Assembly: GCF_965138505.1 (NCBI RefSeq)
Contig: NZ_CBCSCO010000001.1
Span: 372,001 to 436,000 of the forward strand
DNA length: 64,000 bases
Origin: Litorimonas haliclonae
GTDB taxonomy: Bacteria; Pseudomonadota; Alphaproteobacteria; Caulobacterales; Maricaulaceae
Direction: 5' to 3'
The notes beneath the pieces are model-generated. The model saw only the letters and a list, made by a program, of their open reading frames with translations. It was not told the DNA's origin and made no database searches. The position numbers were made by a program, and so were the translations under genes. This document shows positions 36,583 through 45,535 of the stretch, piece after piece. Position 1 is the stretch's first letter. Each line of letters opens with the position of its first letter.

Positions 36583-37500
36583 TCACTTCTTTTTCTTCGC
36601 AGACTTTGAGTCGAGAGAAGTTGAAGACAGGGTCTTTGTCAAACTGCGTATAAAATCCCGGGATAATTTTGATAACGGGCGATCATCAAGATGAATACAG
36701 TAAATCGGATATTCCGCTCGTTTCGTGAACGGTCTAAAGTCCAAATCTTCAGACAGATTTGCCTGCGCTGTGAATTCATCAACGATAGCAAGCCCGACCC
36801 CGTGCCTCACCAAGGCCGCGGCAATATAATAAGTCTGCACGGTAATGCTCGAGGTCATATTCATGGCATTGTCTAGCTGACCCTCCATTAAACTACCGAC
36901 GGCTCCGTCATCTGTTAGACGGATAAGTTTATGTCCGCGCACCATGTCCAAAGACACCTCATCAGGCAAATTAGGAAGATCGCGCTTTGGATAAAGCAGA
37001 ACTAGCTCGCCTTTCCCAATCCGTTTATCTGCGAGTCGGGGATGCAAAGGAGCGTCATAGACAATCCCAATATCGCTATTTCGTTCATATAGAGATCGCA
37101 ACATATCCTCATTGTGCATCGTTTTAATATTAAACGTTACGCCGGAGAATCTTTTCAAAAACGTCGCGACGGCGGCTGGCACAACATCCAATCCAAGCGA
37201 AGGTAAGACAGCAATACGCAAATGCCCGTCATGGCCCCGGCTTATATTTTTTGTTGTCTCATTGAGCGATTGTATTCGGGTGTGAACATCGCGCGCTTCG
37301 TTGAATAAGATATGAGCTTCGTCAGTCGGGACTAGACGGCCTTTAACAACCCGGAACAAAGTAAACCCAATCCGGCTTTCTGCATGACGTAAAACTTTAC
37401 TCACAGAGGGCTGGGACACATTTAAATGTCTGGCCGCGCCGCTGACCGAGCCAGCCTGATAAACGGCGTAGAATACCTCAATATGACGAAGAGACATCAT
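36583..37500 (-). CDS. LysR-family transcriptional regulator
   Basis: This 305-aa regulator has an N-terminal winged helix-turn-helix (HIEVFYAVYQAGSVSGAARHLNVSQPSVSKVLRHAE). A periplasmic-binding-like effector domain follows (about 90-290) and a lysine-rich tail (KSAKKKK). It lies at the end of the group dgcN-dgcA-symporter on the same strand, 96 bp after the symporter, so it is the natural candidate regulator of D-glutamate use. That link is inferred from position only. Confidence 0.9.
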   Translation of the reverse strand: MMSLRHIEVFYAVYQAGSVSGAARHLNVSQPSVSKVLRHAESRIGFTLFRVVKGRLVPTDEAHILFNEARDVHTRIQSLNETTKNISRGHDGHLRIAVLPSLGLDVVPAAVATFLKRFSGVTFNIKTMHNEDMLRSLYERNSDIGIVYDAPLHPRLADKRIGKGELVLLYPKRDLPNLPDEVSLDMVRGHKLIRLTDDGAVGSLMEGQLDNAMNMTSSITVQTYYIAAALVRHGVGLAIVDEFTAQANLSEDLDFRPFTKRAEYPIYCIHLDDRPLSKLSRDFIRSLTKTLSSTSLDSKSAKKKK

Positions 37501-37596
37501 AACGTTAAAGTCGCATGTCCGGAGCGTTCAATTCAAGCGAAAGATGAATTTAACGTTCTCAAAATCCAGACATAAAGTCTGCATTGTCTCTACGCC

Positions 37597-38895
37597 TTAG
37601 TGAACGGGCTCCGCTCTAAACACGTCCTCATCAAGTTGGTCTTCCCACTTTGCCACCGTGCACGCGACAGCAATATCTCCGGTCACATTCGTCACGGTGC
37701 GCATCATATCCAAGAGTCGGTCAAACGGGAAAATAAAGGCAATAATCAAAGTGTATTGCTCCAGACTTACCCCGAACACCCCTAAAACGGCGAAGGCTAA
37801 AAACAGACTGGCCGAAGGAACGCTAGCGGTGCCAATGGATGTCAGAGTGACAGTGATGGCAACCAGTACATAATCCATAAGTGATAAGTCTATGCCGAGA
37901 GCCTGGGCGGCAAACAAAGCGATGATGCCAAGATAGATAGCCGTACCGTCCATATTGATCGTCGCGCCCAATGGCAAAACAGACCCGGCAATTGAATCGT
38001 CAACGCCAAGATTATCCTTCGCACATGAGATTGTTACAGGCAGGGTCGCGCTGGAGGAGGAGGTAGAAAAGGCGACGCCTTGCGCGTCCACAACCCCGTA
38101 AAAAAACCTGACAAGCGGAAGTTTCAAAACCGTCCGCACTAAAATTCCGCCATAAACAACAACTATATGGACGAAGCAGGCAAGATATAAAGCAAGCGCG
38201 AGCTTACCCATCGCTGTAATAATTCCCAGACCAACATCCGCCATGACCCAAGAAATTAGAGCAAAAACGCCAAAGGGGGCCAGTTCCATCACAAAGAGAG
38301 TGATTTTCATCACAACTCTCTCGGCACTATCAAAAAAGTCCGCAAGCGGCTTTCCTTTTTCGCCAACTGAGATAATTCCAATCCCGATAATAATGGCAAA
38401 GAAAATAACAGGAATGAGATCGCTTCCGGCCATGGCTGCCACAGGGTTTTCAGGAATAATTGCCAAAAGGCTTTCTGAAATCGTGGGGGTTTCCTGCGTG
38501 GCTGTCTTCGCCAAATCAGCGCGGAGAGCGGGATCAACATTAGAGAGATCAACGCCCTCACCGGGCTTAAAAATTGTTCCGGATATTAACCCTAGAAAGA
38601 CAGCAAAGAAAGTTGTTCCAAGATAGAGAGCAATCGTTTTGAACCCGAGAGATCCGAGCCGTTTTGGATCTCCCATAGCGATAACCCCGACAACCAAAGT
38701 CGTGAAAATCAGCGGCAAGATCAACATCTTAATGAGCCGGACAAATGCTTCCCCAAACGGGTAAATCCAGTTTGTTACAAAGTTAATCGCAGCTTCGCCG
38801 CCAAGGTAGTGGGCTGACAATCCTACAAGAGCCCCTAGCGCCAATCCGATAAGGACCCGCTTCCATAATGTAATACTTTGCCATTTTCTAAGCAT
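37597..38895 (-). CDS. Dicarboxylate/amino acid:cation symporter (DAACS family, GltP/DctA-like)
   Basis: The start chosen is the ATG at 38895, preceded by AGGGG; the longer frame begins at 38925. The roughly 432-aa inner-membrane protein has about eight transmembrane helices and the family signatures: the serine-rich hairpin FSTSSSSATLPVT, the NMDGTAIYLG sodium/substrate motif and a second hairpin IGTASVPSASLFLAF. Substrates are glutamate, aspartate or C4-dicarboxylates. Placed 145 bp after dgcA and before a LysR gene, it is a good candidate importer for D-glutamate. Confidence 0.93.
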   Translation of the reverse strand: MLRKWQSITLWKRVLIGLALGALVGLSAHYLGGEAAINFVTNWIYPFGEAFVRLIKMLILPLIFTTLVVGVIAMGDPKRLGSLGFKTIALYLGTTFFAVFLGLISGTIFKPGEGVDLSNVDPALRADLAKTATQETPTISESLLAIIPENPVAAMAGSDLIPVIFFAIIIGIGIISVGEKGKPLADFFDSAERVVMKITLFVMELAPFGVFALISWVMADVGLGIITAMGKLALALYLACFVHIVVVYGGILVRTVLKLPLVRFFYGVVDAQGVAFSTSSSSATLPVTISCAKDNLGVDDSIAGSVLPLGATINMDGTAIYLGIIALFAAQALGIDLSLMDYVLVAITVTLTSIGTASVPSASLFLAFAVLGVFGVSLEQYTLIIAFIFPFDRLLDMMRTVTNVTGDIAVACTVAKWEDQLDEDVFRAEPVH

Positions 38896-39040
38896 ATAAG
38901 TCGTCCCCTTCAAATCACCCCACACATTCCATCATCATGCGCTTATGTCGTATTTTACCGTTCGCGCAGCTGATTCTTTTTGTTGTTACCACTCGCGAAG
39001 CTGAAAGAATAGAATTGATGCAGCACGATTTACCCCTTGC

Positions 39041-40018
39041 CTAAACAATAAGCTGGGTAGGAGGACTCATCCGAATTCCGTCGAATTTACACCCTCCGTC
39101 ACGATCTTTTTTCAGCCAGAGAGGGCCGTCAATATCGATAAACTCAACACCTTCGGTCAGGGCAAATACAGGTAGAATTGATAGGGAGGTACAAATCATA
39201 CAACCTAAAAAGATCTTCATTCCTAGAGATTCTGCTTCTCTGCGAAGCTTTAAGGCCTCCGTGAGCCCTCCAGTTTTATCAAGTTTTATGTTAATGGCGT
39301 CATACAGCTTAGATACCTCTGTGAGAGTGTCTGAAGCGTGACAGCTTTCATCCGCGCAGATAGGGATTGGACTTTTAAAATCTGCCAATGCGCCGTCGGC
39401 GCCTTGGGGTAAGGGCTGCTCAATTAATTTCACCTCGGCATCGATCAATGCGGGCATATTTTCGACCAGCTGCTCCATCGTCCAAGCTTCATTTGCGTCG
39501 AGTATTAAAGTGGCCTTTGGTGCCCCTTGGCGAACAGCCCTTACACTTTCGGAAATATCTGTAGATCCCAGTTTAACTTTCAAAAGCCCCTCGCCAAGTC
39601 GTTTGGCGGCTTTGCCCATCTTTTCTGGACTATCCAGGCTGACGGTCTGTGCTGTCCTCACGGGGCTGAATTGTTTCAGACCGAATAACTCGGCCAAGCT
39701 TTTATCCTGGCGTTTGGCTTCAACCTGCCACAAAGCGCAATCTAGGGCATTTCGAGCGGCGCCGGCTGGTAATAAGGCCTGCAACTCTTCTCGAGCGATA
39801 CCTTCCTCAACCTTTTGGGAGACTGACAGAATTGCCTCAATTACCTGTTCTAGGCTTTCGCCGTAACGGGGGTAAGGAACGCATTCGCCGTAACCTATGT
39901 TCTCTCCCTCCGTTATTTCAACAACAACGACATCAGCGACTTTTTTGGCGCCGCGAGAAATATTAAATACGGCGTTTAACGGCCAGCTTTCGGGTGTGAC
40001 TTTAACCTGGCGTTTCAT
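39041..40018 (-). CDS. dgcA: N-acetyl-D-glutamate racemase DgcA (enolase superfamily, dipeptide-epimerase-like)
   Basis: I use the ATG at 40018 (325 aa); the frame also opens at TTG 40042. The enolase-superfamily barrel residues are visible: KxK in GLLKVKLG, metal ligands Asp in LILDANEAW, Glu in LIEQPL and Asp in CADES, and the second catalytic Lys in INIKLDKTGG. Alone it would be named L-Ala-D/L-Glu epimerase. It starts 30 bp downstream of a DUF1611 gene, and this pair matches the described D-glutamate pathway in which DgcN acetylates D-Glu and DgcA racemises N-acetyl-D-Glu to the L form. A true dipeptide epimerase for peptidoglycan recycling remains the alternative. Confidence 0.82.
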   Translation of the reverse strand: MKRQVKVTPESWPLNAVFNISRGAKKVADVVVVEITEGENIGYGECVPYPRYGESLEQVIEAILSVSQKVEEGIAREELQALLPAGAARNALDCALWQVEAKRQDKSLAELFGLKQFSPVRTAQTVSLDSPEKMGKAAKRLGEGLLKVKLGSTDISESVRAVRQGAPKATLILDANEAWTMEQLVENMPALIDAEVKLIEQPLPQGADGALADFKSPIPICADESCHASDTLTEVSKLYDAINIKLDKTGGLTEALKLRREAESLGMKIFLGCMICTSLSILPVFALTEGVEFIDIDGPLWLKKDRDGGCKFDGIRMSPPTQLIV

Positions 40019-40048
40019 GCTTAAAGAATATCGTTTCTGCAAAAGCGA

Positions 40049-41047
40049 TTAAATAAGAACATGGTCTACAATTCTTTCAACTCCGTGCCGCATGGGGTCC
40101 TGACACGGCAATTTAAATTCTCGCTCTAACTGGGCGCATAAGCGATCTGCTTCTGCCTTATCCAGGTTCCGGCTATTCAAAGCAATACCAGAAAAATGGG
40201 CCTCGGGATTGACGACTTTTGCCGCCCAGAGATTAGCTTTAATGCAATCCTCTAATTCCGGAACGCTGCGGCCCGGAAGGTGACGCATATGCGCTCGGTT
40301 CGCTTCATGGCACAAGATCAAATGATCCGGTTGAGCCCCGTGTAACAATCCCAAAGAGACCCCAGCATAGGCAGGGTGAAAAAGTGACCCCTGCCCTTCA
40401 ATAATATCCCAGCCCCCGTCTTCTCGCGCCGGGGATAGAGATTCGACACTTCCAGATATGAAATCAGATATCACAGCATCCACTGGCACACCCTCTCCGG
40501 CAATAAAAATGCCAGTCTGTCCAGTGGCGCGAAAATCAGCGTTTTCCCCTCGCGCCTCCATTTCTTTTTGAATCGCAAGGGAGGTAAACATTTTGCCAAC
40601 AGAACAATCCGTGCCGACGGTCAAAAGCCTGTTGCCGGGCCTCTTCGTGCCTGTACCGACCTTGAACGCCTTGTCACTACGTCTGACATTATGGAGTTTG
40701 CAATTCTGGCGCTCTGCTGCCTCTTTGATAAGGGCATTTTCTTGTAAGTCGTGATGCAAACCTGAGGCAACGTTCAGGCCTAATTCCAAGGCTTTCACTA
40801 TATCCTCTAAATTCGACTCCTCTATGTACCCTCCGGAATTTGCATATCCGATAATGAGGGTTTTAGCCCCCCGCTTGGCGCCTTCTTCGATCGTCATCCG
40901 ATCTGCCCCGACAGTCATTTCACTTTCCGCTGACACTACCTCGCCAACAACACTGTCTGGCCGCCAAATCATAATGCCCCGGGCTGTTTTTACAGCTAAA
41001 GGATCGCGGCTACTGCCAAGATATAAAAGATAAGGGGTTTCGATCAT
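40049..41047 (-). CDS. dgcN: D-glutamate N-acetyltransferase DgcN (DUF1611 family)
   Basis: This 332-aa cytoplasmic protein belongs to DUF1611, which has a P-loop-like NTP-binding fold. A conserved GTDCSVGKMFTSLA motif lies near residue 145, with ATGQTGIFIAGEGVPVDA and EGQGSLFHPAYAGVSLGLLHG further on. DgcN is the described enzyme that N-acetylates D-glutamate in marine bacteria and archaea. It is the first gene of the minus-strand group dgcN-dgcA-symporter-LysR. The 495-bp region upstream contains only a possible small frame. Confidence 0.85.
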   Translation of the reverse strand: MIETPYLLYLGSSRDPLAVKTARGIMIWRPDSVVGEVVSAESEMTVGADRMTIEEGAKRGAKTLIIGYANSGGYIEESNLEDIVKALELGLNVASGLHHDLQENALIKEAAERQNCKLHNVRRSDKAFKVGTGTKRPGNRLLTVGTDCSVGKMFTSLAIQKEMEARGENADFRATGQTGIFIAGEGVPVDAVISDFISGSVESLSPAREDGGWDIIEGQGSLFHPAYAGVSLGLLHGAQPDHLILCHEANRAHMRHLPGRSVPELEDCIKANLWAAKVVNPEAHFSGIALNSRNLDKAEADRLCAQLEREFKLPCQDPMRHGVERIVDHVLI

Positions 41048-41192
41048 GATACACTCACCAAAAGTTCGCTCCCATAATGTTTGAAGCTTTTAACCCCCGA
41101 AAGGACTAATCTTACTAAGCGCTATAGCTTATGGTTATATATGAGTTTTTGAAAGGCCGTAAAATGTTCTAGGGTAACGCCTAAAACAAACG

Positions 41193-41321
41193 TCAAACTC
41201 TGATGTCCAAACGGTAACTTTTCTGTACAGCCAGAACAGAAATGAGCTTTGCTTTATTGGCCCGGACAATCCCGCCTTTATTTCGGTTGCTATACCGCCA
41301 TAGAGCGGCGCCACACATCAT
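41193..41321 (-). CDS. Possible 42-aa small protein (weak)
   Basis: A short frame opens with two ATG codons (41321 and 41318) behind a good ribosome site (AAGGGGA about 6 bases upstream). It encodes 42 residues containing GGIVRANKAKLISVLAVQKSY. It lies in the 495-bp gap upstream of dgcN. There is no family I recognise, and another frame across the same bases is also open, so it may be chance or a gene remnant. I see nothing else coding in 41048-41542. Confidence 0.2.
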   Translation of the reverse strand: MMCGAALWRYSNRNKGGIVRANKAKLISVLAVQKSYRLDIRV

Positions 41322-41542
41322 CAGGTCCCCTTATCCAAACAGGAAACACCGTAGGGCCTAGCAAATTTTTGAAGCCCTTCAATTCAGAACAATCTCTTTC
41401 ACTTCTAGGTTTAATTGATATGTAGAAGAGGAGCAAACAGCTCGTACGTCAGGAGACAATGCGTTGGAGTTAACGAGAAACACATGTTCCTTAAACTTAA
41501 TCACAAATCAAGGTTTCACTCTAAACGGTATTGAGACTTCAA

Positions 41543-42994
41543 ATGAGTAAGGGAGACCTTTATGACATGGTCATTATCGGCGCCGGACTTTCCGGCATAG
41601 GCGCGGCCTGTCGTTATCGAACAGAATTTCCTGACGATAAAATCGCTATCATCGAATCTCGCGAGGCCATAGGCGGCACTTGGGATTTATTTCGATATCC
41701 AGGCATTCGTTCAGATTCCGATATGCTCACCCTCGGATATGACTTCCGCCCTTGGGTTGGTGACAAAACCTTGGCGGACGGAAAAAGTATTCGCGAATAT
41801 ATTGAAACTGTCGCAAATGAATATGACGTCACGCAAATTATTCAATTCGATTCCAAAGTCACCGAAATGAATTTTTCAAGTGATACGGACGTCTGGACGC
41901 TAACCATTACCGACGCAAAATCTGGTGAGCCTCGTAAATTGCGTGCCCGTATTGTTCTGTCCGCCGCCGGTTATTACAAATATGAAAAGGGATATACACC
42001 CCATTTTGAAGGCCGAGAAAATTTTAAGGGCGAAATCATTCACCCACAACACTGGCCCGAAAACTTTGAGTATTCAGGAAAGAAAGTGATCGTGATTGGG
42101 TCTGGCGCAACAGCCGTAACGCTAATCCCGGAAATGGCAAAAACAGCCCATCACGTAACCATGCTGCAACGCTCCCCTAGCTACATTGCATCTATTCCCG
42201 CCAAGGATAAGATTGGAAACTTCTTTCGAGCGCTACTGCCAGAGAAGACCGCATACAAAATTAACCGCGCTAAAAATATCTGGATAGCCCGCAAAATGTA
42301 TAGCAGGGCTCGAAAAAATCCACAGAAAGCCAGGGCATGGTTTCGTAAGAAAACAATAGCCGCTTTGGGGCCTGACTACCCCGTCGATAAGCATTTCAAT
42401 CCTGATTACGACCCTTGGGATCAACGCGTCTGCATAATTCCGGATGGGGATTTTTTTACTGTGATTCGGGACGGCAAGGCGAATGTTGTCACGGACCATA
42501 TTGACCAGTTCACTGAGAGCGGCATAAAGTTGAAGTCGGGCAAAAATTTAGAAGCCGATGTCATTATCACGGCCACAGGCCTAGACGTTATTTTCAATGG
42601 CGGTGCTGATATTAAAATTGACGATAAACCTATCTCTATATCAGAAAAATTTGGCTATAAGGCGATGATGTATTCCGGAGTTCCGAATATGATCTCAGTT
42701 TTTGGCTATACAAATGCTTCTTGGACCTTACGCGCAGATCTCATTTCTCAATACGCCGTACGGCTTGTCTCTCACATGAAGGAAAACGGATATACGCGGG
42801 CAGTCCCCGTCGCTCCTAAAAATATGCCTCAAAACCCTTGGATTGAATTTCAAGCCGGGTATTTGCAGCGGGTGATGGATAAACTCCCGAGTCAGGGCGA
42901 CAGGCACCCTTGGCTCAATCTTCAAGACTATAAAACAGACATCAAACTCATGCTCGAAGACCCAATAGAGGACAACGTAATGGAACTTGAATAA
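41543..42994 (+). CDS. EthA/MymA-like Baeyer-Villiger flavin monooxygenase
   Basis: Start at ATG 41543 (the frame opens at TTG 41531), giving 483 aa. This FAD/NADPH enzyme has the FAD Rossmann motif GAGLSGIG near the N-terminus, GGTWDLFRYPGIRSDSD, and the NADPH Rossmann motif IGSGATAVTL. It also has the Baeyer-Villiger fingerprint FxGxxxHxxxW (FKGEIIHPQHW), and ATGLDV near the end of the NADPH domain. The sequence is strikingly like mycobacterial EthA and MymA along its length (HPQHWPE, NPWDQR-like YDPWDQRVCIIPDGD, GYTNASWTLRADL). It should insert oxygen next to a ketone to give an ester, or oxidise sulfur. It is on the plus strand, opposite the hydrolase/CoA-ligase operon that may complete the pathway. 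Confidence 0.9.
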   Translation: MSKGDLYDMVIIGAGLSGIGAACRYRTEFPDDKIAIIESREAIGGTWDLFRYPGIRSDSDMLTLGYDFRPWVGDKTLADGKSIREYIETVANEYDVTQIIQFDSKVTEMNFSSDTDVWTLTITDAKSGEPRKLRARIVLSAAGYYKYEKGYTPHFEGRENFKGEIIHPQHWPENFEYSGKKVIVIGSGATAVTLIPEMAKTAHHVTMLQRSPSYIASIPAKDKIGNFFRALLPEKTAYKINRAKNIWIARKMYSRARKNPQKARAWFRKKTIAALGPDYPVDKHFNPDYDPWDQRVCIIPDGDFFTVIRDGKANVVTDHIDQFTESGIKLKSGKNLEADVIITATGLDVIFNGGADIKIDDKPISISEKFGYKAMMYSGVPNMISVFGYTNASWTLRADLISQYAVRLVSHMKENGYTRAVPVAPKNMPQNPWIEFQAGYLQRVMDKLPSQGDRHPWLNLQDYKTDIKLMLEDPIEDNVMELE

Positions 42995-43042
42995 CGATCA
43001 GCGTCTAATAACCGCGCACATACGCCCGCCAATTAAAGTTTT

Positions 43043-43222
43043 TTAGTGATGAGCACTAACGACATACCAAGGCATTGATCCCGAAATTGCATGAAGATAG
43101 TCGGCTTTGACATTTTCATGTTCAAAACCTGCATCTATCAATAGCGATGGCAAATCAGCATTTGCAAAATCAAACCAAAACGGTTCATTGTTATGGTCAC
43201 GTTGCCACTGACCTGGAATAAA
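43043..43222 (-). pseudogene. Remnant of a SAM-dependent methyltransferase-like gene (C-terminal fragment)
   Basis: A 59-codon minus-strand frame from just after an in-frame TGA (43223-43225) to TAA (43043-43045) reads PGQWQRDHNNEPFWFDFAN, ADLPSLLIDAGF and ends MPWYVVSAHH. This is protein-like and resembles the C-terminal end of a class I methyltransferase (an acidic aromatic strand, LLIDAGFEHENV, then a final strand). There is no start codon with a ribosome site and no upstream catalytic domain, so it is a decayed fragment. The family assignment is tentative; that it was once coding is more secure. Confidence 0.55.
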
Positions 43223-43340
43223 TCAGTACGAAAAACAAATTGACTTGTTTTACGCGTTTACTTTAAGCGCGTATTCACTAATTTTTCCCGGTATCTTCAC
43301 TACCGAAAAGCGCAGCACCTATAAGATTTAAGCCGGCCGT

Positions 43341-44612
43341 TTATCTTTCAAACCTGAGGGCATTTGCGACTCCTTGACGGTAGTGTCGCGCCGCATCCAG
43401 ATAGAACACAATGCTCAAAACGTTGAATATCAAGATAACTGTCAGGGCTCGCTGGATTGAACGCGTCCCCAGCTCTTCTGCAAAATAATCCGAGATCATT
43501 CCCAAGAGAACCGGGCCCAAGCCGATACCCAATAAAGTTAGTGACAAAAGCATTACCGCAGACGCCATTGCCCGCATTTGAACGGGAACAAGCTCTTGCA
43601 TGGCTGTATAGGAAATTGAGGCATAAAGCAGTCCGAACAGACCAGGCACACAATAGACCCAATACGCCGTTTGCTTATCCGGGGCATATAAAAACCAGAC
43701 GATAAACGGAAAGGCAAGAAGGCCTGTAATCAGGATTGTCCACGGGCGCCAACGAAGGTCTTTTTGCGATAATCTATCACATATTGCCCCAACAACAATG
43801 GCTCCGGCTCCGCCCAGGCCGCCCATGAGGAGGCCCAGCGCAATTCCTAACTCGCCAAGAGGCACTTCGTGAACGCGAATTAGGTAAAGTGGAATTCCAA
43901 CCAAAAAAGCATTTGCTGAAACACAGACAAATACTCCGCCAAGAAGCAAGCTTATCATAGCTCTTTGAGTTAAGAAAAATGCGATTGTTTCCTTAACACT
44001 TGGTGTGTCCTTGTCTTGTTGTCGGCCTTCTGATTGTCCACGTCTTGGTTCTGATACTGTCAACATAAGAATAAGAGCTAAAAAAAGCCCCGGCACACCC
44101 GCAACAAGGAAAGCCATACGCCAACCATATTTGGCGGCGACAGCGCCGCCCAGAACAAATCCAATCAAAATTCCAAGGCTGATACCCGTTGTGTAGATTC
44201 CCAAAGCAAGGGCGCGGCGTTTAGGCGGGAAGACATCCGCAATCATGGCCGTCGCAGGCGGAGTGCCCCCTGCTTCGCCAATACCCACCCCCATACGCGC
44301 AATTGCTAATTGCCAAAAGCTTCCTGCAAAGCCGCTTAAGGCCGTCATTCCTGACCAGATTGAGAGCGAGAGGGCCACGATATTTCGTCGATTGCCGCGG
44401 TCGGCCCAGGCCGCAAAGGGTATACCGAGTATGGCGTAAAAACCAGCAAAAACGATACCTGTTAGAAGGCCGATCTGCGTATCGCTAAGATCAAATTCTT
44501 GTTTTATAGGCTCGGATAATATGACCATAATCTGACGATCGACGTGGTTCAACGAATAAACCAGAGTCAGAATAAAAAGGATATACCAGCGATTTGTTGT
44601 TTGCGTTTTCAT
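43341..44612 (-). CDS. MFS transporter (spinster-like)
   Basis: This 423-aa inner-membrane transporter has 12 predicted helices and MFS motifs: DRQIMVILSEPIKQEFDLSD at the first helix, AAWADRGNRRNIVALS (motif A), ARMGVGIGEAG, and GAICDRLSQKDLRWR mid-protein. This branch of the family is common in alphaproteobacterial gene clusters for aromatics, lipids and terpenoids, and takes up or exports organic acids. It is the last gene of the operon acyl-CoA synthetase, hydrolase, hydrolase, MFS; it begins 2 bp after the previous gene's stop. Confidence 0.9.
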   Translation of the reverse strand: MKTQTTNRWYILFILTLVYSLNHVDRQIMVILSEPIKQEFDLSDTQIGLLTGIVFAGFYAILGIPFAAWADRGNRRNIVALSLSIWSGMTALSGFAGSFWQLAIARMGVGIGEAGGTPPATAMIADVFPPKRRALALGIYTTGISLGILIGFVLGGAVAAKYGWRMAFLVAGVPGLFLALILMLTVSEPRRGQSEGRQQDKDTPSVKETIAFFLTQRAMISLLLGGVFVCVSANAFLVGIPLYLIRVHEVPLGELGIALGLLMGGLGGAGAIVVGAICDRLSQKDLRWRPWTILITGLLAFPFIVWFLYAPDKQTAYWVYCVPGLFGLLYASISYTAMQELVPVQMRAMASAVMLLSLTLLGIGLGPVLLGMISDYFAEELGTRSIQRALTVILIFNVLSIVFYLDAARHYRQGVANALRFER

Positions 44613-44614
44613 GA

Positions 44615-45535
44615 TTATTCCGCGCTTTCCAGAAACAGACGAATGTCTTCGGCAAGTTGTTCTGGTGTTTCTTCCTGAGGGACGTGGCCCGCATTTTCAT
44701 AAATTTTAAGAGTTGAATTCGGGAGAGCGTCTGAAAACCAATCCGCTTGGGACACAGGAATCATTTTGTCTTGCTGACCCCAGACAACTAAGGTCGGGGA
44801 TTTCACTTTTTCTAAGTCTATAGTCGGGTCAGGCAAGGTAAAGACAGAAAGCCGTTCAACAAAAGCGTCGCCATTGCCTGGGCGCTGCATCATGTATTGT
44901 ATAGTCGTCACCCGCTCTTCGGAAAGGGTTTCAGGATTAGCGTAAAGACTAGAGGTCGCTTGTCTAACGCCCGCCTCTGGCGCCTTCGTTAAATAAAATT
45001 TGAGCATCATCGGCACGTCAACAGGCTCATCTGTCACGCCGTTTATTGAATAACCGCCCGGCGAAACTAACACTAATTTAGATACCTTCTCCGGCGACTG
45101 AGCTGCCACACGCCAAGAAACCAACCCGCCTAGCGAGTTACCAATCAAAACTGGAGCCTCAACGTCAAGCGCGTTAATAAAATCCCCCAAGAAAGCCACT
45201 GTCTCTTCATTGGAATAGCGTTTTTGAGAGTCTGGCCCCGTTAATCCGTGCCCGGGAAGGTCGAGCCTGATGACGCGATAGTCATTGGCCAAATTTTTAG
45301 CTAGGTCATCCCAGCTTTCTAAAGAAGACGTAAAACCATGCACCATTATCAAGGTTTCGGCCTCTTGAGGCCCTTCATCTCGGTAGCGGACATCCAGACC
45401 CTCAACGTTTATGATATGATCTGCATTGTTAAAGTACGGGCTTTCCGTCGCAACCGAACTCTTAGCTATATTTTCATTACAGGAACTTATCCCTAGAACG
45501 AGGGCAGAGACGAATATTGCAGCAAAAAATTTCAT
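44615..45535 (-). CDS. Alpha/beta hydrolase, predicted lipoprotein
   Basis: This 306-aa hydrolase has a lipobox (LGISSC, Cys about 19). The fold is complete: oxyanion HGFTSSLESW, nucleophile elbow GNSLGG (Ser), an acid in WGQQDKMIP and His in GHVPQEE near the C-terminus. It is predicted to act in the periplasm or on the inner face of the outer membrane, where it could hydrolyse esters made or imported nearby. Its ATG overlaps the stop of the preceding hydrolase gene (ATGA), so the two are translationally coupled. Confidence 0.88.
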   Translation of the reverse strand: MKFFAAIFVSALVLGISSCNENIAKSSVATESPYFNNADHIINVEGLDVRYRDEGPQEAETLIMVHGFTSSLESWDDLAKNLANDYRVIRLDLPGHGLTGPDSQKRYSNEETVAFLGDFINALDVEAPVLIGNSLGGLVSWRVAAQSPEKVSKLVLVSPGGYSINGVTDEPVDVPMMLKFYLTKAPEAGVRQATSSLYANPETLSEERVTTIQYMMQRPGNGDAFVERLSVFTLPDPTIDLEKVKSPTLVVWGQQDKMIPVSQADWFSDALPNSTLKIYENAGHVPQEETPEQLAEDIRLFLESAE

